From Bryobacterales bacterium (GTDB lineage Bacteria > Acidobacteriota > Terriglobia > Bryobacterales > Bryobacteraceae): DNA of 64,000 nt. The position numbers were made by a program, and so were the translations under genes. Numbering within the stretch: position 1 is the stretch's first letter; each line of letters opens with the position of its first letter. Shown here piece after piece: positions 26,048-34,722 of the stretch. The notes below the pieces were generated by a model. That model was not told the DNA's origin. It made no database searches and saw only the letters and a program-made list of their open reading frames with translations. Where the stretch lies: assembly GCA_020854055.1 (NCBI GenBank), contig JADZGD010000122.1, positions 1 through 64,000 on the forward strand, read 5' to 3'.

Positions 26048-29019
26048 TGGGGTTGCGCCTCGAGCCATGCCTCCAGGCGCCGGACCAGTTGCGGCAACGC
26101 GCCGAAACGCCCCAGGCGGATGCCCAACGCTCCGCCGCCCGGGTGCAGTTCCACAAACTCCGGCTCCGGAGCAAGGTGGAAGCGGCGGTAGAAAGCATTC
26201 CGCAGAAACCGTTTGACTGCCGCCGGATCGGCCTGCTGCTTGTCAACGTGAACCTGGAAGAAGTCTCCCTGGCCGGCGGCGTTGACGCGCAGGGCCACGG
26301 CATCGGCTCCGAAAGCGCGCTTGAGCATTGCTTCGGCAAGGTCCAGCAAGGGCAGGCCGCGGAAAAAATTCGAGCCTTCGAGCAGGTGGAACTCGGGTGG
26401 ATTCTCCGGCGCCAGCGAGGCGTCATCCAGTCCCCGGTTGAAGTCAATCGGCGTGGCGCCCACGTGTTCGAGCCAGCAGTTCAGGCGGTCGGCGCCGGCG
26501 GTCTTGCGCTCCCACTCCAGTTCCCGCTCCATGGCCGCGCGTTCCGGCAACCGCTCAGGGTCAATCTCCAGGCAACAATCGCCGCGCTGGCTTCGGGTGA
26601 CGTACTCCACCCAGCGCTCCGGATGATGCACCAGGTAGAAGTTCTTCGCCACTTCGGCAAACAGATACGCCACCATGGCGCGCAGCGGCACCCCGGACTC
26701 TGCAACGATCTCGCCGTCCGGAAGTGTGCGGCGGAACAGCGGTTGACGCCAGCCGGCGAAGAAGGATTCGAAAGTGGAATCGGCCTTGTGCCCGGCGCCA
26801 AAGGAGTCCAGCGCGAGCTGCTCTTTGAGTTGCACCACATACCAGTCGCGGTTCGCCTCCACCGCGGCACGCAACTGGTCCACGCCGGCAAGCAACGGTA
26901 ACTGGCGCAGGACGGTGCAGATCCAGGAGCGACTGGCCAGGTTCAACAGACCGTCGGTGACCAGGTCATCCTCAATTTCCTTAAAGAAATCGGTGTAGAA
27001 AGGCAGCCGGGTGAGAACGGCCGCGATCTCGGCGGCCTTGCCGGTCATTTTGCGGGTCTCCCCGGTGGTAAGAACGGGCCCGGCGGACGATTCGCCGAAC
27101 AAGCCCCAGGACCAGCGCCAGGAGCTTCTATCGCGCTCCACGCTATAGGGAAAAATGATCCCGATGCGATCGGCCGGCACCGGAAAGGTGCCAAGGATGC
27201 GATAGTTGTCGCGGGGATTGGAGGAGATCAAGGTGCCCTGTGCGGCGCGGCCCTTCTGCTCGGTGGCCTGGTCGAGCGAGCCGGCGCGAACACCGGTTCC
27301 GTATTCTGCCTGGCAGGCGAGATGCACCAGCAGATCCGGCGGAATACCCAGATCGAAGACCGAGTTGATGGCGTTTTTCGTCGCCACGGTAACCGCCGAG
27401 GAACTGGAGAAGCCGCCCTGTGGAATGGAGCCGGTGGAAACCAGCCGCAGCCCGCGGAAATTCTGGCGTCCCAGCACCTCTTGCACTTTCGCGCCGAGAT
27501 TACCGGTGCGCAAGGTGCGCAGCGAAGCGATGGCGTTACCCACCAGGGCAAACGGACGCCGCATGTTGCTACCGGCCCACAGCGCTTGTGGCGGCAGTGG
27601 AACGCCGGCCTTGCGGCGCCGCTCCACCTCTTCATCGCTGAAGTAGCCGAGCGACAGCAGCAACGACTCACTCATGCGCGTTCCAAACGCCTCGTAGGTG
27701 TGCATGTCCGAGATGTTGTCGCCCGGATACATGGTGTCGCTGTCGGAGGGAACGAAATTAATGGTTTCCCGGTACTGCGGGTTCAAGGGCAACAGGTGAA
27801 TCCGGCAATCATCGGCCGGCTGGGCGAGAATCACAATTTGCTCGTTACCTTCGGCGCTCCCGGCGCCAATGGGCATCTGCCAGGCGGGGCCGAAGAAACG
27901 CATCATATCGGGGTGCATAAAGGCGATGCGTAAACGGCCTCCGGAAATACCGATGCCAACCGGACGATCGCTGGTGAAATCGAGCTTCTCGCGGTAAACC
28001 GCGGCAATCAGTTCGTTCAACTGCCGGGCGATCGAGGCCACCTGTGCCCGCGGACGATCGCAAAACAGCCTGGCGGCCGCCTGTTCGATCTCGATCTCTT
28101 CGGGAAACAGCAGACCGCGAGAAGTGGCGAGGATGCCCTCGAGCAACGCCAGGTCCATGGGCTGGGTGACGTCGGAGCAGAGCAGGTCGTACTCGGGATC
28201 GGAAACACGGGTAGTGATGGTGCGGATCTCGCCGCCATCCCGGCCGATCGCTTCAATGATGTCGGTAAGATAGAACTGGCCCTGGGCATTGGCGTTGTCG
28301 AGCGACTGCAGGTAGCGGTGCAGTGTTTGGGCGCGTACGGCGTAGAGAGGACAGTTCCCTTCGGTGAGCGCCAGTTGTTGTTCGCGGAGCGTTTCATCGG
28401 ACTCGAGCAGAATGTCGCGCTCTTCGAGCACCCGCTGCACGCTGCCCGCCTCATCGCGCAGCACCCGGCCCTTGCCACGCTGCTTGGGAGGTTCGTAAAC
28501 GGCGCTAAGGAACGTCAGTTCCGCTTCTGCATCGCCCGAGCAATGAGTTTCGCACAGATGATGAAACACCACCGTAGGAACGATGCGGTCGCCCATGGTG
28601 ATGACCAGCAGCGGATTGCGCTCCAGCAGATCGGCCACGCTAAAGGCCTCAAACGCCGCGAATCCAGTGCCACCCGCCGGGTTGTCCGACAGGACATAGA
28701 CGTTATCGCCGCCAAGCGCCGCGGTGACATCCTCCTGCCGGTAACCGACCACACAGATGGCCGGCGAGGGGCTGAACCGGCGAAATGCATCCACCGAATG
28801 ACGGGCCAGTGGCGAGCCCGAAACTCGCTGAATGCACTTGGGATCCTGGCCGAAGCGGGTACCTTTGCCCGCGGCCAGCACCACCAGCACCGGCGATGTG
28901 CTGCGAATACCGCCATACAGCTCGGCATTGCGCGGTGTGAGCACCTTTTCCGGCGCGATCCGGGCCGTGGAACGGAGTATAGAGACTCCGCTGGTAAGCG
29001 CAGTTTGTGGTTCAGGCAT
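26044..29019 (-). CDS. Bifunctional GlmU-like nucleotidyltransferase / GHMP sugar kinase fusion
   Basis: A 991-residue fusion. Residues about 44-310 resemble the GlmU pyrophosphorylase: LVVLAAGKGTRFGQDPK (P-loop-like), AGGTGFAAFEA, LLVITMGDRIVPT, KGRVLRDEAGSVQRVLEERD and NANAQGQFYLTDIIEA. From about residue 345 a GHMP kinase follows, with SGGRLRIAFMHPDMM as first motif, TGSIPQGGFSSSSAVTVATK (near 533) as ATP loop and GVRAGSLDQATEQKG carrying the galactokinase-type catalytic Asp. The last 200 residues are unassigned. It would turn a free sugar into sugar-1-phosphate and then an NDP-sugar, as FKP does for fucose, but with an unrelated transferase domain. The gene is divergent from an SPT-like gene across about 150-200 nt. 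Confidence 0.85.
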   Translation of the reverse strand: MPEPQTALTSGVSILRSTARIAPEKVLTPRNAELYGGIRSTSPVLVVLAAGKGTRFGQDPKCIQRVSGSPLARHSVDAFRRFSPSPAICVVGYRQEDVTAALGGDNVYVLSDNPAGGTGFAAFEAFSVADLLERNPLLVITMGDRIVPTVVFHHLCETHCSGDAEAELTFLSAVYEPPKQRGKGRVLRDEAGSVQRVLEERDILLESDETLREQQLALTEGNCPLYAVRAQTLHRYLQSLDNANAQGQFYLTDIIEAIGRDGGEIRTITTRVSDPEYDLLCSDVTQPMDLALLEGILATSRGLLFPEEIEIEQAAARLFCDRPRAQVASIARQLNELIAAVYREKLDFTSDRPVGIGISGGRLRIAFMHPDMMRFFGPAWQMPIGAGSAEGNEQIVILAQPADDCRIHLLPLNPQYRETINFVPSDSDTMYPGDNISDMHTYEAFGTRMSESLLLSLGYFSDEEVERRRKAGVPLPPQALWAGSNMRRPFALVGNAIASLRTLRTGNLGAKVQEVLGRQNFRGLRLVSTGSIPQGGFSSSSAVTVATKNAINSVFDLGIPPDLLVHLACQAEYGTGVRAGSLDQATEQKGRAAQGTLISSNPRDNYRILGTFPVPADRIGIIFPYSVERDRSSWRWSWGLFGESSAGPVLTTGETRKMTGKAAEIAAVLTRLPFYTDFFKEIEDDLVTDGLLNLASRSWICTVLRQLPLLAGVDQLRAAVEANRDWYVVQLKEQLALDSFGAGHKADSTFESFFAGWRQPLFRRTLPDGEIVAESGVPLRAMVAYLFAEVAKNFYLVHHPERWVEYVTRSQRGDCCLEIDPERLPERAAMERELEWERKTAGADRLNCWLEHVGATPIDFNRGLDDASLAPENPPEFHLLEGSNFFRGLPLLDLAEAMLKRAFGADAVALRVNAAGQGDFFQVHVDKQQADPAAVKRFLRNAFYRRFHLAPEPEFVELHPGGGALGIRLGRFGALPQLVRRLEAWLEAQPQ

Positions 29020-29221
29020 GGCTTGTAACTCTCGCCGCGATGTCAGATCTTAAGATAGCGAAACCGGCAGGGTAGCTGAATGGGTAATATATCTTAGAGC
29101 GCGCCCTTGGAACCTGCCTTCCTCGCACCCTGATGTGAGTGCCGCTTTTTAATTTGAAAAACTCGTTCCTTGAATGGCAGCGCTCCATTATACTGATGGC
29201 TCACAAGATTGTGATGTTTGC

Positions 29222-30505
29222 ATGAAAGACAACGACACACTGCCGTACGGCGCTTCGGTGACTCCGGCGCTGAACTCCGACCGGTTTAATGGTTTCTTTT
29301 CTAAAGGGAAAGACTGGGAGTGCGGTAAACACAGCCTGACAGACGCCCGCGCAAGAGGCATTTACGAACTGATGGGCGCGGCTCACGACGCCGGTGTGTA
29401 TCCCTTTCAGGTACCGCTCGAGAGCCGCTCGGGACCTTGGGTACAGACGGGCGGCCGGCGTCTGATGATGCTGTCTTCCTACGACTATCTCGGATTGATC
29501 GGCGACCCGCGCGTTGACGAAGCAGCCATCGAAGCGGTGAAAAAGTACGGTACTGGTACCGGTGGGGTACGCTTGCTGACGGGAACCATCGACCTGCACC
29601 GGGAGATGGAGCGGGAACTAGCGGCCTTCAAAGGGATGCCGGATTCGGTGTCGTTCACCTCCGGTTACCTGGCTAACCTGGCGGTGATTGCCGCCCTGTT
29701 GACGCCGCAGGACCGGGTGGTGATGGATGCGCTGTCGCACCGCAGCCTGGTGGATGCCTGCCGGTTGGCGGGAGTGCAGATTCAGCGCTTTCGCCACAAT
29801 GACGCGAACTCACTCGAAGAGGAGCTGAAAGCGCCCAACAAGGCGCGGCGGACGCTGATCGTCTCCGATGGCGTCTTTTCGATGGATGGCGATATCGGTA
29901 TTTTGCCCGAGCTGGTCGCGCTCAAGAAGCAGCACGGCTGCTTTCTGATGATGGATGAATCCCACGCCACCGGCGTTCTGGGGAACAGGGGGCGGGGCAC
30001 AGACGAACACTTCGGAATTCCGGCCGAAGAGGTAGATATCTGGAGCGGATCCTTGGCCAAGGCCATTCCCTCGAACGGCGGCTTTGTCGCCGTCAGCCGG
30101 CAGATTGCCATCTATCTGGAGCATGCCGCGGCACCCTTCATCTTCTCGGCGGCGCTCTGCCCGGCGGCGGTGGCGGCCGTGCGCCAGACCCTGGTGATTC
30201 TTGGCCAGGAGCCGGAACGGGTGGAGCGTATCCGGCGTAATTCGGAACTGCTGCGCAATGGGCTGAGGGAGCTGGGTTACGATGTGGGCAACTCCGAAAC
30301 CGCGATCATTCCGGTGATTTTTGGCGGCGAGCCGGCGGCAGCATTCTTCACCGCGCGGCTCAAAGAGCAGGGTATCCTGGTGACACCCATCCTGTTCCCC
30401 GCCATACCGCAGGGCACGGCCCGTTTGAGGCTGTGTGTAACGGCGGCGCACACCGAAGACGACCTGGGTTTCGCCCTCGACGTGTTCAAAAAACTTCGCC
30501 CCTGA
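29222..30505 (+). CDS. Serine palmitoyltransferase-like alpha-oxoamine synthase
   Basis: This is a PLP enzyme that condenses an amino acid with an acyl-thioester. The start of the core, GVYPFQVPLESRSGPWV and MLSSYDYLGLIGDP, matches SPT-type proteins. Further motifs are KYGTGTGGVRLLTGTIDLH, DESHATGVLGNRGRGTDEHF and the PLP-lysine region GSLAKAIPSNGGFVAVS. ATG 29222 (427 residues) fits a TATACT -10 at 29189-29194; an ATG at 29174 is an alternative (443 residues). The family includes BioF, Kbl and HemA; the next gene, a CerR-like reductase 6 nt away, favours sphingoid-base synthesis over biotin (inference). No acyl carrier protein gene is adjacent. Confidence 0.82.
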   Translation: MKDNDTLPYGASVTPALNSDRFNGFFSKGKDWECGKHSLTDARARGIYELMGAAHDAGVYPFQVPLESRSGPWVQTGGRRLMMLSSYDYLGLIGDPRVDEAAIEAVKKYGTGTGGVRLLTGTIDLHREMERELAAFKGMPDSVSFTSGYLANLAVIAALLTPQDRVVMDALSHRSLVDACRLAGVQIQRFRHNDANSLEEELKAPNKARRTLIVSDGVFSMDGDIGILPELVALKKQHGCFLMMDESHATGVLGNRGRGTDEHFGIPAEEVDIWSGSLAKAIPSNGGFVAVSRQIAIYLEHAAAPFIFSAALCPAAVAAVRQTLVILGQEPERVERIRRNSELLRNGLRELGYDVGNSETAIIPVIFGGEPAAAFFTARLKEQGILVTPILFPAIPQGTARLRLCVTAAHTEDDLGFALDVFKKLRP

Positions 30506-30511
30506 CCGGCA

Positions 30512-31495
30512 ATGGCGGTCCTGGTAACCGGCGCCAGCGGGTTTCTCGGCGGCAGACTGGTGGAGATGCTGGCGGCCGCCGGAGAAACGGTGCGGGTGTT
30601 TGCCCGCCCCACGGCCGACCTCGGCAGGCTGGCCACCCTGCCGGTTGAGATCCTGCGCGGCAGCTTTGTGGACCAGGCTGCGGTGTGCCGCGCCACCGCG
30701 GGCGTCGAACGGATCTACCACTGCGCCGGCTGCTCCACCGACTGGGCTCCCTGGAGCCGCTTTGAACAGGCGAACATCCGGGCGGTAGAGGCCCTGCTCG
30801 CGGCGGCCAGAAATGCTACGAAGCTCGAGCGCTTCCTGCATGTCAGCACCAGCGACGTGTACGGCTATCCGGCGGAAGCGTGCGATGAATCGGCTCCCAC
30901 CGTGGATACGGGTCTACCTTACAACCGGTCGAAACGCGCGGGTGAGATGCTGGTTTGGAGGGCAGCGCGGGAGTGGGGGGTGCCGGTGACCGTGGTACGT
31001 CCGGCATCCATTTACGGGCCGCGCGGAACGGCATTCACCTCTGATATCGCCAGTCACCTCCGGCGCGGCGCCATGGCGCTGATCGATCACGGGCACTCCC
31101 GCGCCGGCCTAGCCTATGTGGACAACGTGGCGGAGGCGATGATGGCGGCGGCGGTTTCGCCAGCGACGCTCGGGCGCGCCTACAACCTTGCGGACGGAAC
31201 CGGAGTTACCTGGCGCCGTTACGTGGATCGGCTGGCAGCGGCCTTAGGCGCGCGGCGGGTGCGGCTGAGTCTCCCCTCGGCGGCGGCGCTGCAACTGGCA
31301 CGCGGGATGGAGGCGGTCTACCGTAGTTTGTCTCTGCGGGGCAGGCCGGTACTGACACGTCACGCCGTGTACATACTCTGCCGCGATCAGGAGTATCCCA
31401 CTACGCGGGCCAAGGCCGATTTCGGATTCACCCCCCGCATCGAGTTCGAAGAAGGGTTGCGGCGGTCGGCCGAGTGGCTGCGGGGATCCGGGTAA
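30512..31495 (+). CDS. Extended SDR, 3-ketosphinganine reductase (CerR)-like or 3-beta-HSD-like
   Basis: A 327-residue NAD(P)-dependent epimerase/dehydrogenase. The NAD motif VLVTGASGFLGGRLVE is at the N-terminus; the active site has SSTDVYG-type VSTSDVYGYP and the YxxxK pair in LPYNRSKRAGEML; VRPASIYGPRG follows. The C-terminal part (YPTTRAKADFGFTPRIEFEE) is that of 3-beta-hydroxysteroid dehydrogenase-like proteins. The Caulobacter ceramide reductase CerR belongs to this broad group, and the gene directly follows an SPT-like gene, so reduction of a 3-keto long-chain base is the best hypothesis. A nucleotide-sugar role remains possible. Confidence 0.82.
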   Translation: MAVLVTGASGFLGGRLVEMLAAAGETVRVFARPTADLGRLATLPVEILRGSFVDQAAVCRATAGVERIYHCAGCSTDWAPWSRFEQANIRAVEALLAAARNATKLERFLHVSTSDVYGYPAEACDESAPTVDTGLPYNRSKRAGEMLVWRAAREWGVPVTVVRPASIYGPRGTAFTSDIASHLRRGAMALIDHGHSRAGLAYVDNVAEAMMAAAVSPATLGRAYNLADGTGVTWRRYVDRLAAALGARRVRLSLPSAAALQLARGMEAVYRSLSLRGRPVLTRHAVYILCRDQEYPTTRAKADFGFTPRIEFEEGLRRSAEWLRGSG

Positions 31496-31503
31496 GGCGG
31501 CCC

Positions 31504-32175
31504 TCAGCGGCGCTTCACCGCCAGCGAGACTCCGTCTCCCACCGGGATCAGACTGAGATCGACACGGCTGTCCTGATGCAGCGCGTCATTGAAGGCCCGA
31601 ATGGCCAGCGTACCGGACTCCTGGTCCTCCGGGTCGAGCACCTGGCCGTGCCACAGCACGTTGTCGATGGCGATCAGCCCTCCCGGGCGAATCAGCTGCA
31701 GTACCCGCTCGTAGTAGTTGGCGTAGTTCTCCTTGTCGGCATCGATGAAAGCGAAGTCGAAGCTCTCCCGGCGGCCGGAGGCGAGCAGTTCATCCAGTGT
31801 TTCGAGAGCCGGCCGCAGGCGCAGGTCAATTTTCGACTCCACCCCCGCCTCGCGCCAGTAGCGCCGCGCGATGTCGGTCCAGGTCTGATTGACATCGCAG
31901 GCCACCACGCGTCCGTCGGCCGGCAGCGCCAGGGCAGCACACAGGGAACTGTAGCCGGTGAAGACGCCGATCTCGAGCGTCCGGCTGGCGGCAATGGCGT
32001 TGAGCAGCAGGCGCATCAACTGGCCAAATTCCGGGCTGATCTGCATGTGCGCCTGGGGCATGGCGGCGGTTTCCTGCCGCAAGCGGCCGAGGATCTCGGG
32101 CTCGCGCAATGACACCGAGCGGATGTAGCCGGCAAAGTCGCCGTGAAGCGCGATCCGATTCTTTGGCCTGTCCAT
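31504..32175 (-). CDS. Class I SAM-dependent O-methyltransferase (CCoAOMT-like)
   Basis: A 223-residue enzyme of the caffeoyl-CoA/catechol O-methyltransferase family. The SAM motif is RTLEIGVFTGYSSLCAALAL; the metal-binding acidic segment DFAFIDADKENYANYYERV and IAIDNVLWHG follow. It methylates a hydroxyl on a diol or phenol using a divalent cation; the acceptor is unknown. It is convergent with the SDR gene (8 nt between stops) and divergent from the sulfatase gene by about 20 nt. Confidence 0.92.
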   Translation of the reverse strand: MDRPKNRIALHGDFAGYIRSVSLREPEILGRLRQETAAMPQAHMQISPEFGQLMRLLLNAIAASRTLEIGVFTGYSSLCAALALPADGRVVACDVNQTWTDIARRYWREAGVESKIDLRLRPALETLDELLASGRRESFDFAFIDADKENYANYYERVLQLIRPGGLIAIDNVLWHGQVLDPEDQESGTLAIRAFNDALHQDSRVDLSLIPVGDGVSLAVKRR

Positions 32176-32195
32176 ACTGTCTTATAATGCCAGCC

Positions 32196-33578
32196 ATGAT
32201 GGGATCTTCGCTGAACCGCCGGTCTTTTCTACGCGCAACCGTGGGCGCCATGGGCGCCGCCACGCTTGAGGGAGCTGCCAGGCGGCCGAACATCGTCATG
32301 ATTCTGTGTGACGACTTAGGCTACGGAGACCTGCACGTTTACGGATCGAATCTGGAGACTCCCAACCTGGACCGGATGGCGGCTGAGGGAACGCGGTTCA
32401 ATTCGTTCTATTCGGCCAGCCCGGTCTGCTCCCCGTCGCGGGCCGCGCTTCTTACGGGCCGCTATTCGACACGAGTGGGGGTTCCCCGCGTGTTGTTCCC
32501 CAAAGACACCGAGGGACTGTCGCTGGACGAAGTGACGATCGCCGATACGCTGAAGAAAGCCAACTACGCCACCATGTGCGTGGGTAAGTGGCACGTGGGC
32601 CACACGGCGAAATACCTGCCGACCGCGCGCGGCTTCGACGAGTATTTCGGGATCCCCTACAGCAACGACATGACGCCGCGCCCGCTTCTGCACAACACCA
32701 CCACGATTGAGGAGCCGGCAACACTCGAGACGCTGACGCCGCGCTACACCGAACAGGCGGTGCGATTCATCGAGCGCTCCCGGAACAAACCGTTTTTCCT
32801 CTACATGCCGCATACCTACCCGCACATTCCGCTGGCGGCCTCGCCGCGGTTTCGCGGCAAGTCCAAGGCCGGGTTATATGGCGACGTGGTGGCCGAGATT
32901 GACTGGAGCGTGGGAGAGGTTCTAAAGACGCTCAGGGACAACCAGTTGGAACAAAACACGCTGGTAATGTTTTCCAGCGATAACGGCCCCTGGTTCCAGG
33001 GCAGTCCCGGACGCCTTCGCGGACGCAAGGGTTGGACCTACGAGGGCGGCATGCGGGAGCCTTTTATTGCCTGGATGCCGGGACGCGTGCCCGCCGGCAG
33101 GGTGAGCGAGACAGTGGGGTCGCTGATGGACATCCATCCCACCGCGGCGAAACTGTGCGGCGCGCCACTGCCCGCCAAGCCGCTGGACGGGATCGACCTG
33201 TGGCCCGTGATCAGCGGGAAAGTGAGCAGCGTGGAGCGGGAATTAATGATCTATTTCGACCACTGGAACGCCCAGTGCGCGCGGTGGAAAAACTGGAAGC
33301 TGCACGTGGCGCGCTACAACACATTCGCCTACGGCCCGTCGCCCTCTGCCGGACGAATCAATCTGCCGCTGGCCAGGCCCGAGTTGTACAACCTGGAAAA
33401 CGACGCCGATGAAAGCTACGATGTGGCCAATGAGCACCCGGACATCGTCCGGCAGATGACCGCCCGGCTGGAGCAGTTGCTGAGCGGCTTTCCCGGAGAG
33501 GTTCAGACGGCATGGGCCGAGACCAAAGCTCGCGCCTCGAGTGGTTCAACCGGCGCGCTGCCGCGAGCCAAGCCGTAA
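32196..33578 (+). CDS. Exported type I sulfatase (arylsulfatase family)
   Basis: A 460-residue sulfatase with a Tat-type signal (NRRSFLRATVGAMGAATLEG). The metal ligands are in MILCDDLGYGDLH (Asp39, Asp40) and the formylglycine site is Cys78 in SPVCSPSRAALLTGRY, the C-x-P-x-R type that needs a maturation enzyme not present here. FSSDNGPW supplies later ligands. ATGs at 32187, 32196 and 32199 are possible; a TATAAT at 32183-32188 overlaps the first. It would remove sulfate from a polysaccharide or small ester in the periplasm. It is followed by an oligogalacturonate-lyase-like gene. Confidence 0.92.
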   Translation: MMGSSLNRRSFLRATVGAMGAATLEGAARRPNIVMILCDDLGYGDLHVYGSNLETPNLDRMAAEGTRFNSFYSASPVCSPSRAALLTGRYSTRVGVPRVLFPKDTEGLSLDEVTIADTLKKANYATMCVGKWHVGHTAKYLPTARGFDEYFGIPYSNDMTPRPLLHNTTTIEEPATLETLTPRYTEQAVRFIERSRNKPFFLYMPHTYPHIPLAASPRFRGKSKAGLYGDVVAEIDWSVGEVLKTLRDNQLEQNTLVMFSSDNGPWFQGSPGRLRGRKGWTYEGGMREPFIAWMPGRVPAGRVSETVGSLMDIHPTAAKLCGAPLPAKPLDGIDLWPVISGKVSSVERELMIYFDHWNAQCARWKNWKLHVARYNTFAYGPSPSAGRINLPLARPELYNLENDADESYDVANEHPDIVRQMTARLEQLLSGFPGEVQTAWAETKARASSGSTGALPRAKP

Positions 33579-33615
33579 CGGAAACCGGCGTCCAACTGGG
33601 ATATGCTGTTCTCAA

Positions 33616-34722
33616 ATGCAATCAGCTCATCGATGGTTTTTGTGCCTGCTCCTGCCGTTGGCGGTCTACGCCTCTGATGTGGGCAAAGATTGGGGTATTG
33701 AACGAACTTCGCGCATCGACCCGGTTACCGGAATCCGGGTTTGGACGATGACGGCGAACAAAGGTGTGGCCCACACACTCTACATTCACTTTCCGAATTT
33801 CACCCGCGACAGCCGTTACCTGTTGTTCACGTCCGATCGCAGCGGATCGAACCAGATCTACCGGGTGGATCCCGCCTCGGGACACGTGGTGCAGTTGACC
33901 GATGTGCCGGGCATCGGCACGATTCAACTGGCGCCCGATCCGGTGAATCCCCGCCGCATTTATTACATGCGGAATGACGACGTGATCGCGCTCGACGTGG
34001 AAGATTTCTCCGAGCGCAAAGTGGGCACCATCCCGCCGCCGCACATGGGTGGTTATAACCAGCCGACGGTCTCCGGCGACGGCAAGTGGATCAGCGTTGG
34101 ACGCCAGATTGCCGCCAAGACCTGGGAGGTCGGCGTGATGAACACCGCCACCGGCGAGTACAAATCGCTGGCGCAGCCCGGATTTCACATTGGCCATGTG
34201 CAAATCAGCCCTACCGAGCCGGTGGTGTTCTTCGTATGGGAGACCGGCGGTTATGCTCCGCAGCGAAGCTGGCTGGTGAATCTGGATGGCACCAACATAC
34301 GCCCGTTTTACCAGCGAACGAAGCGCGAAGACTGGTTCACCCCGTTAAAGGAGTGGGTGACGCACGAAGCCTGGATCCAGGGCACCGGCGAGATGACCAT
34401 GATCAACGACCGCGTCGGGTTGATGATCGTCAACACCAACGGAACCTCGCGGCTGGTGCGCGAGGGCAGCTACTGGCACGCGCAGGCGCGGCCCGATGGA
34501 AAATATGCCGTGATGGATGACTTCGACGGCCGTCTCTGGCTCACCGATACCACCACCGGGAGTACCAGGGTGCTCGCTACCGGGCTGCGGAAGCACGGAG
34601 CCCCGCACCTGCATCCCAGCTTCGACTGGGCCGGCCGCTATGTGGTGTTTAACCAGACAGATCAGTATCAGGCCGTGGGGCTGATCGATCTCAACGACCT
34701 TCGGCCGATGCCGTGGCGCTAG
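33616..34722 (+). CDS. Oligogalacturonate lyase-like beta-propeller protein, exported
   Basis: A 368-residue protein with signal peptide (MQSAHRWFLCLLLPLAVYAS). The mature part begins DWGIERTSRIDPVTGIRVWT, typical of the oligogalacturonate lyase/Pectate_lyase22 family, and has propeller blades such as RDSRYLLFTSDRSGSNQIYR and DGKWISVGRQ. The histidines in EWVTHEAW and GAPHLHPSFDW are candidates for the Mn2+ site. Classical Ogl is cytoplasmic, so export here is unusual. It could cleave unsaturated uronate oligomers. Its 3' end overlaps the convergent esterase gene by 32 nt. Confidence 0.88.
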   Translation: MQSAHRWFLCLLLPLAVYASDVGKDWGIERTSRIDPVTGIRVWTMTANKGVAHTLYIHFPNFTRDSRYLLFTSDRSGSNQIYRVDPASGHVVQLTDVPGIGTIQLAPDPVNPRRIYYMRNDDVIALDVEDFSERKVGTIPPPHMGGYNQPTVSGDGKWISVGRQIAAKTWEVGVMNTATGEYKSLAQPGFHIGHVQISPTEPVVFFVWETGGYAPQRSWLVNLDGTNIRPFYQRTKREDWFTPLKEWVTHEAWIQGTGEMTMINDRVGLMIVNTNGTSRLVREGSYWHAQARPDGKYAVMDDFDGRLWLTDTTTGSTRVLATGLRKHGAPHLHPSFDWAGRYVVFNQTDQYQAVGLIDLNDLRPMPWR

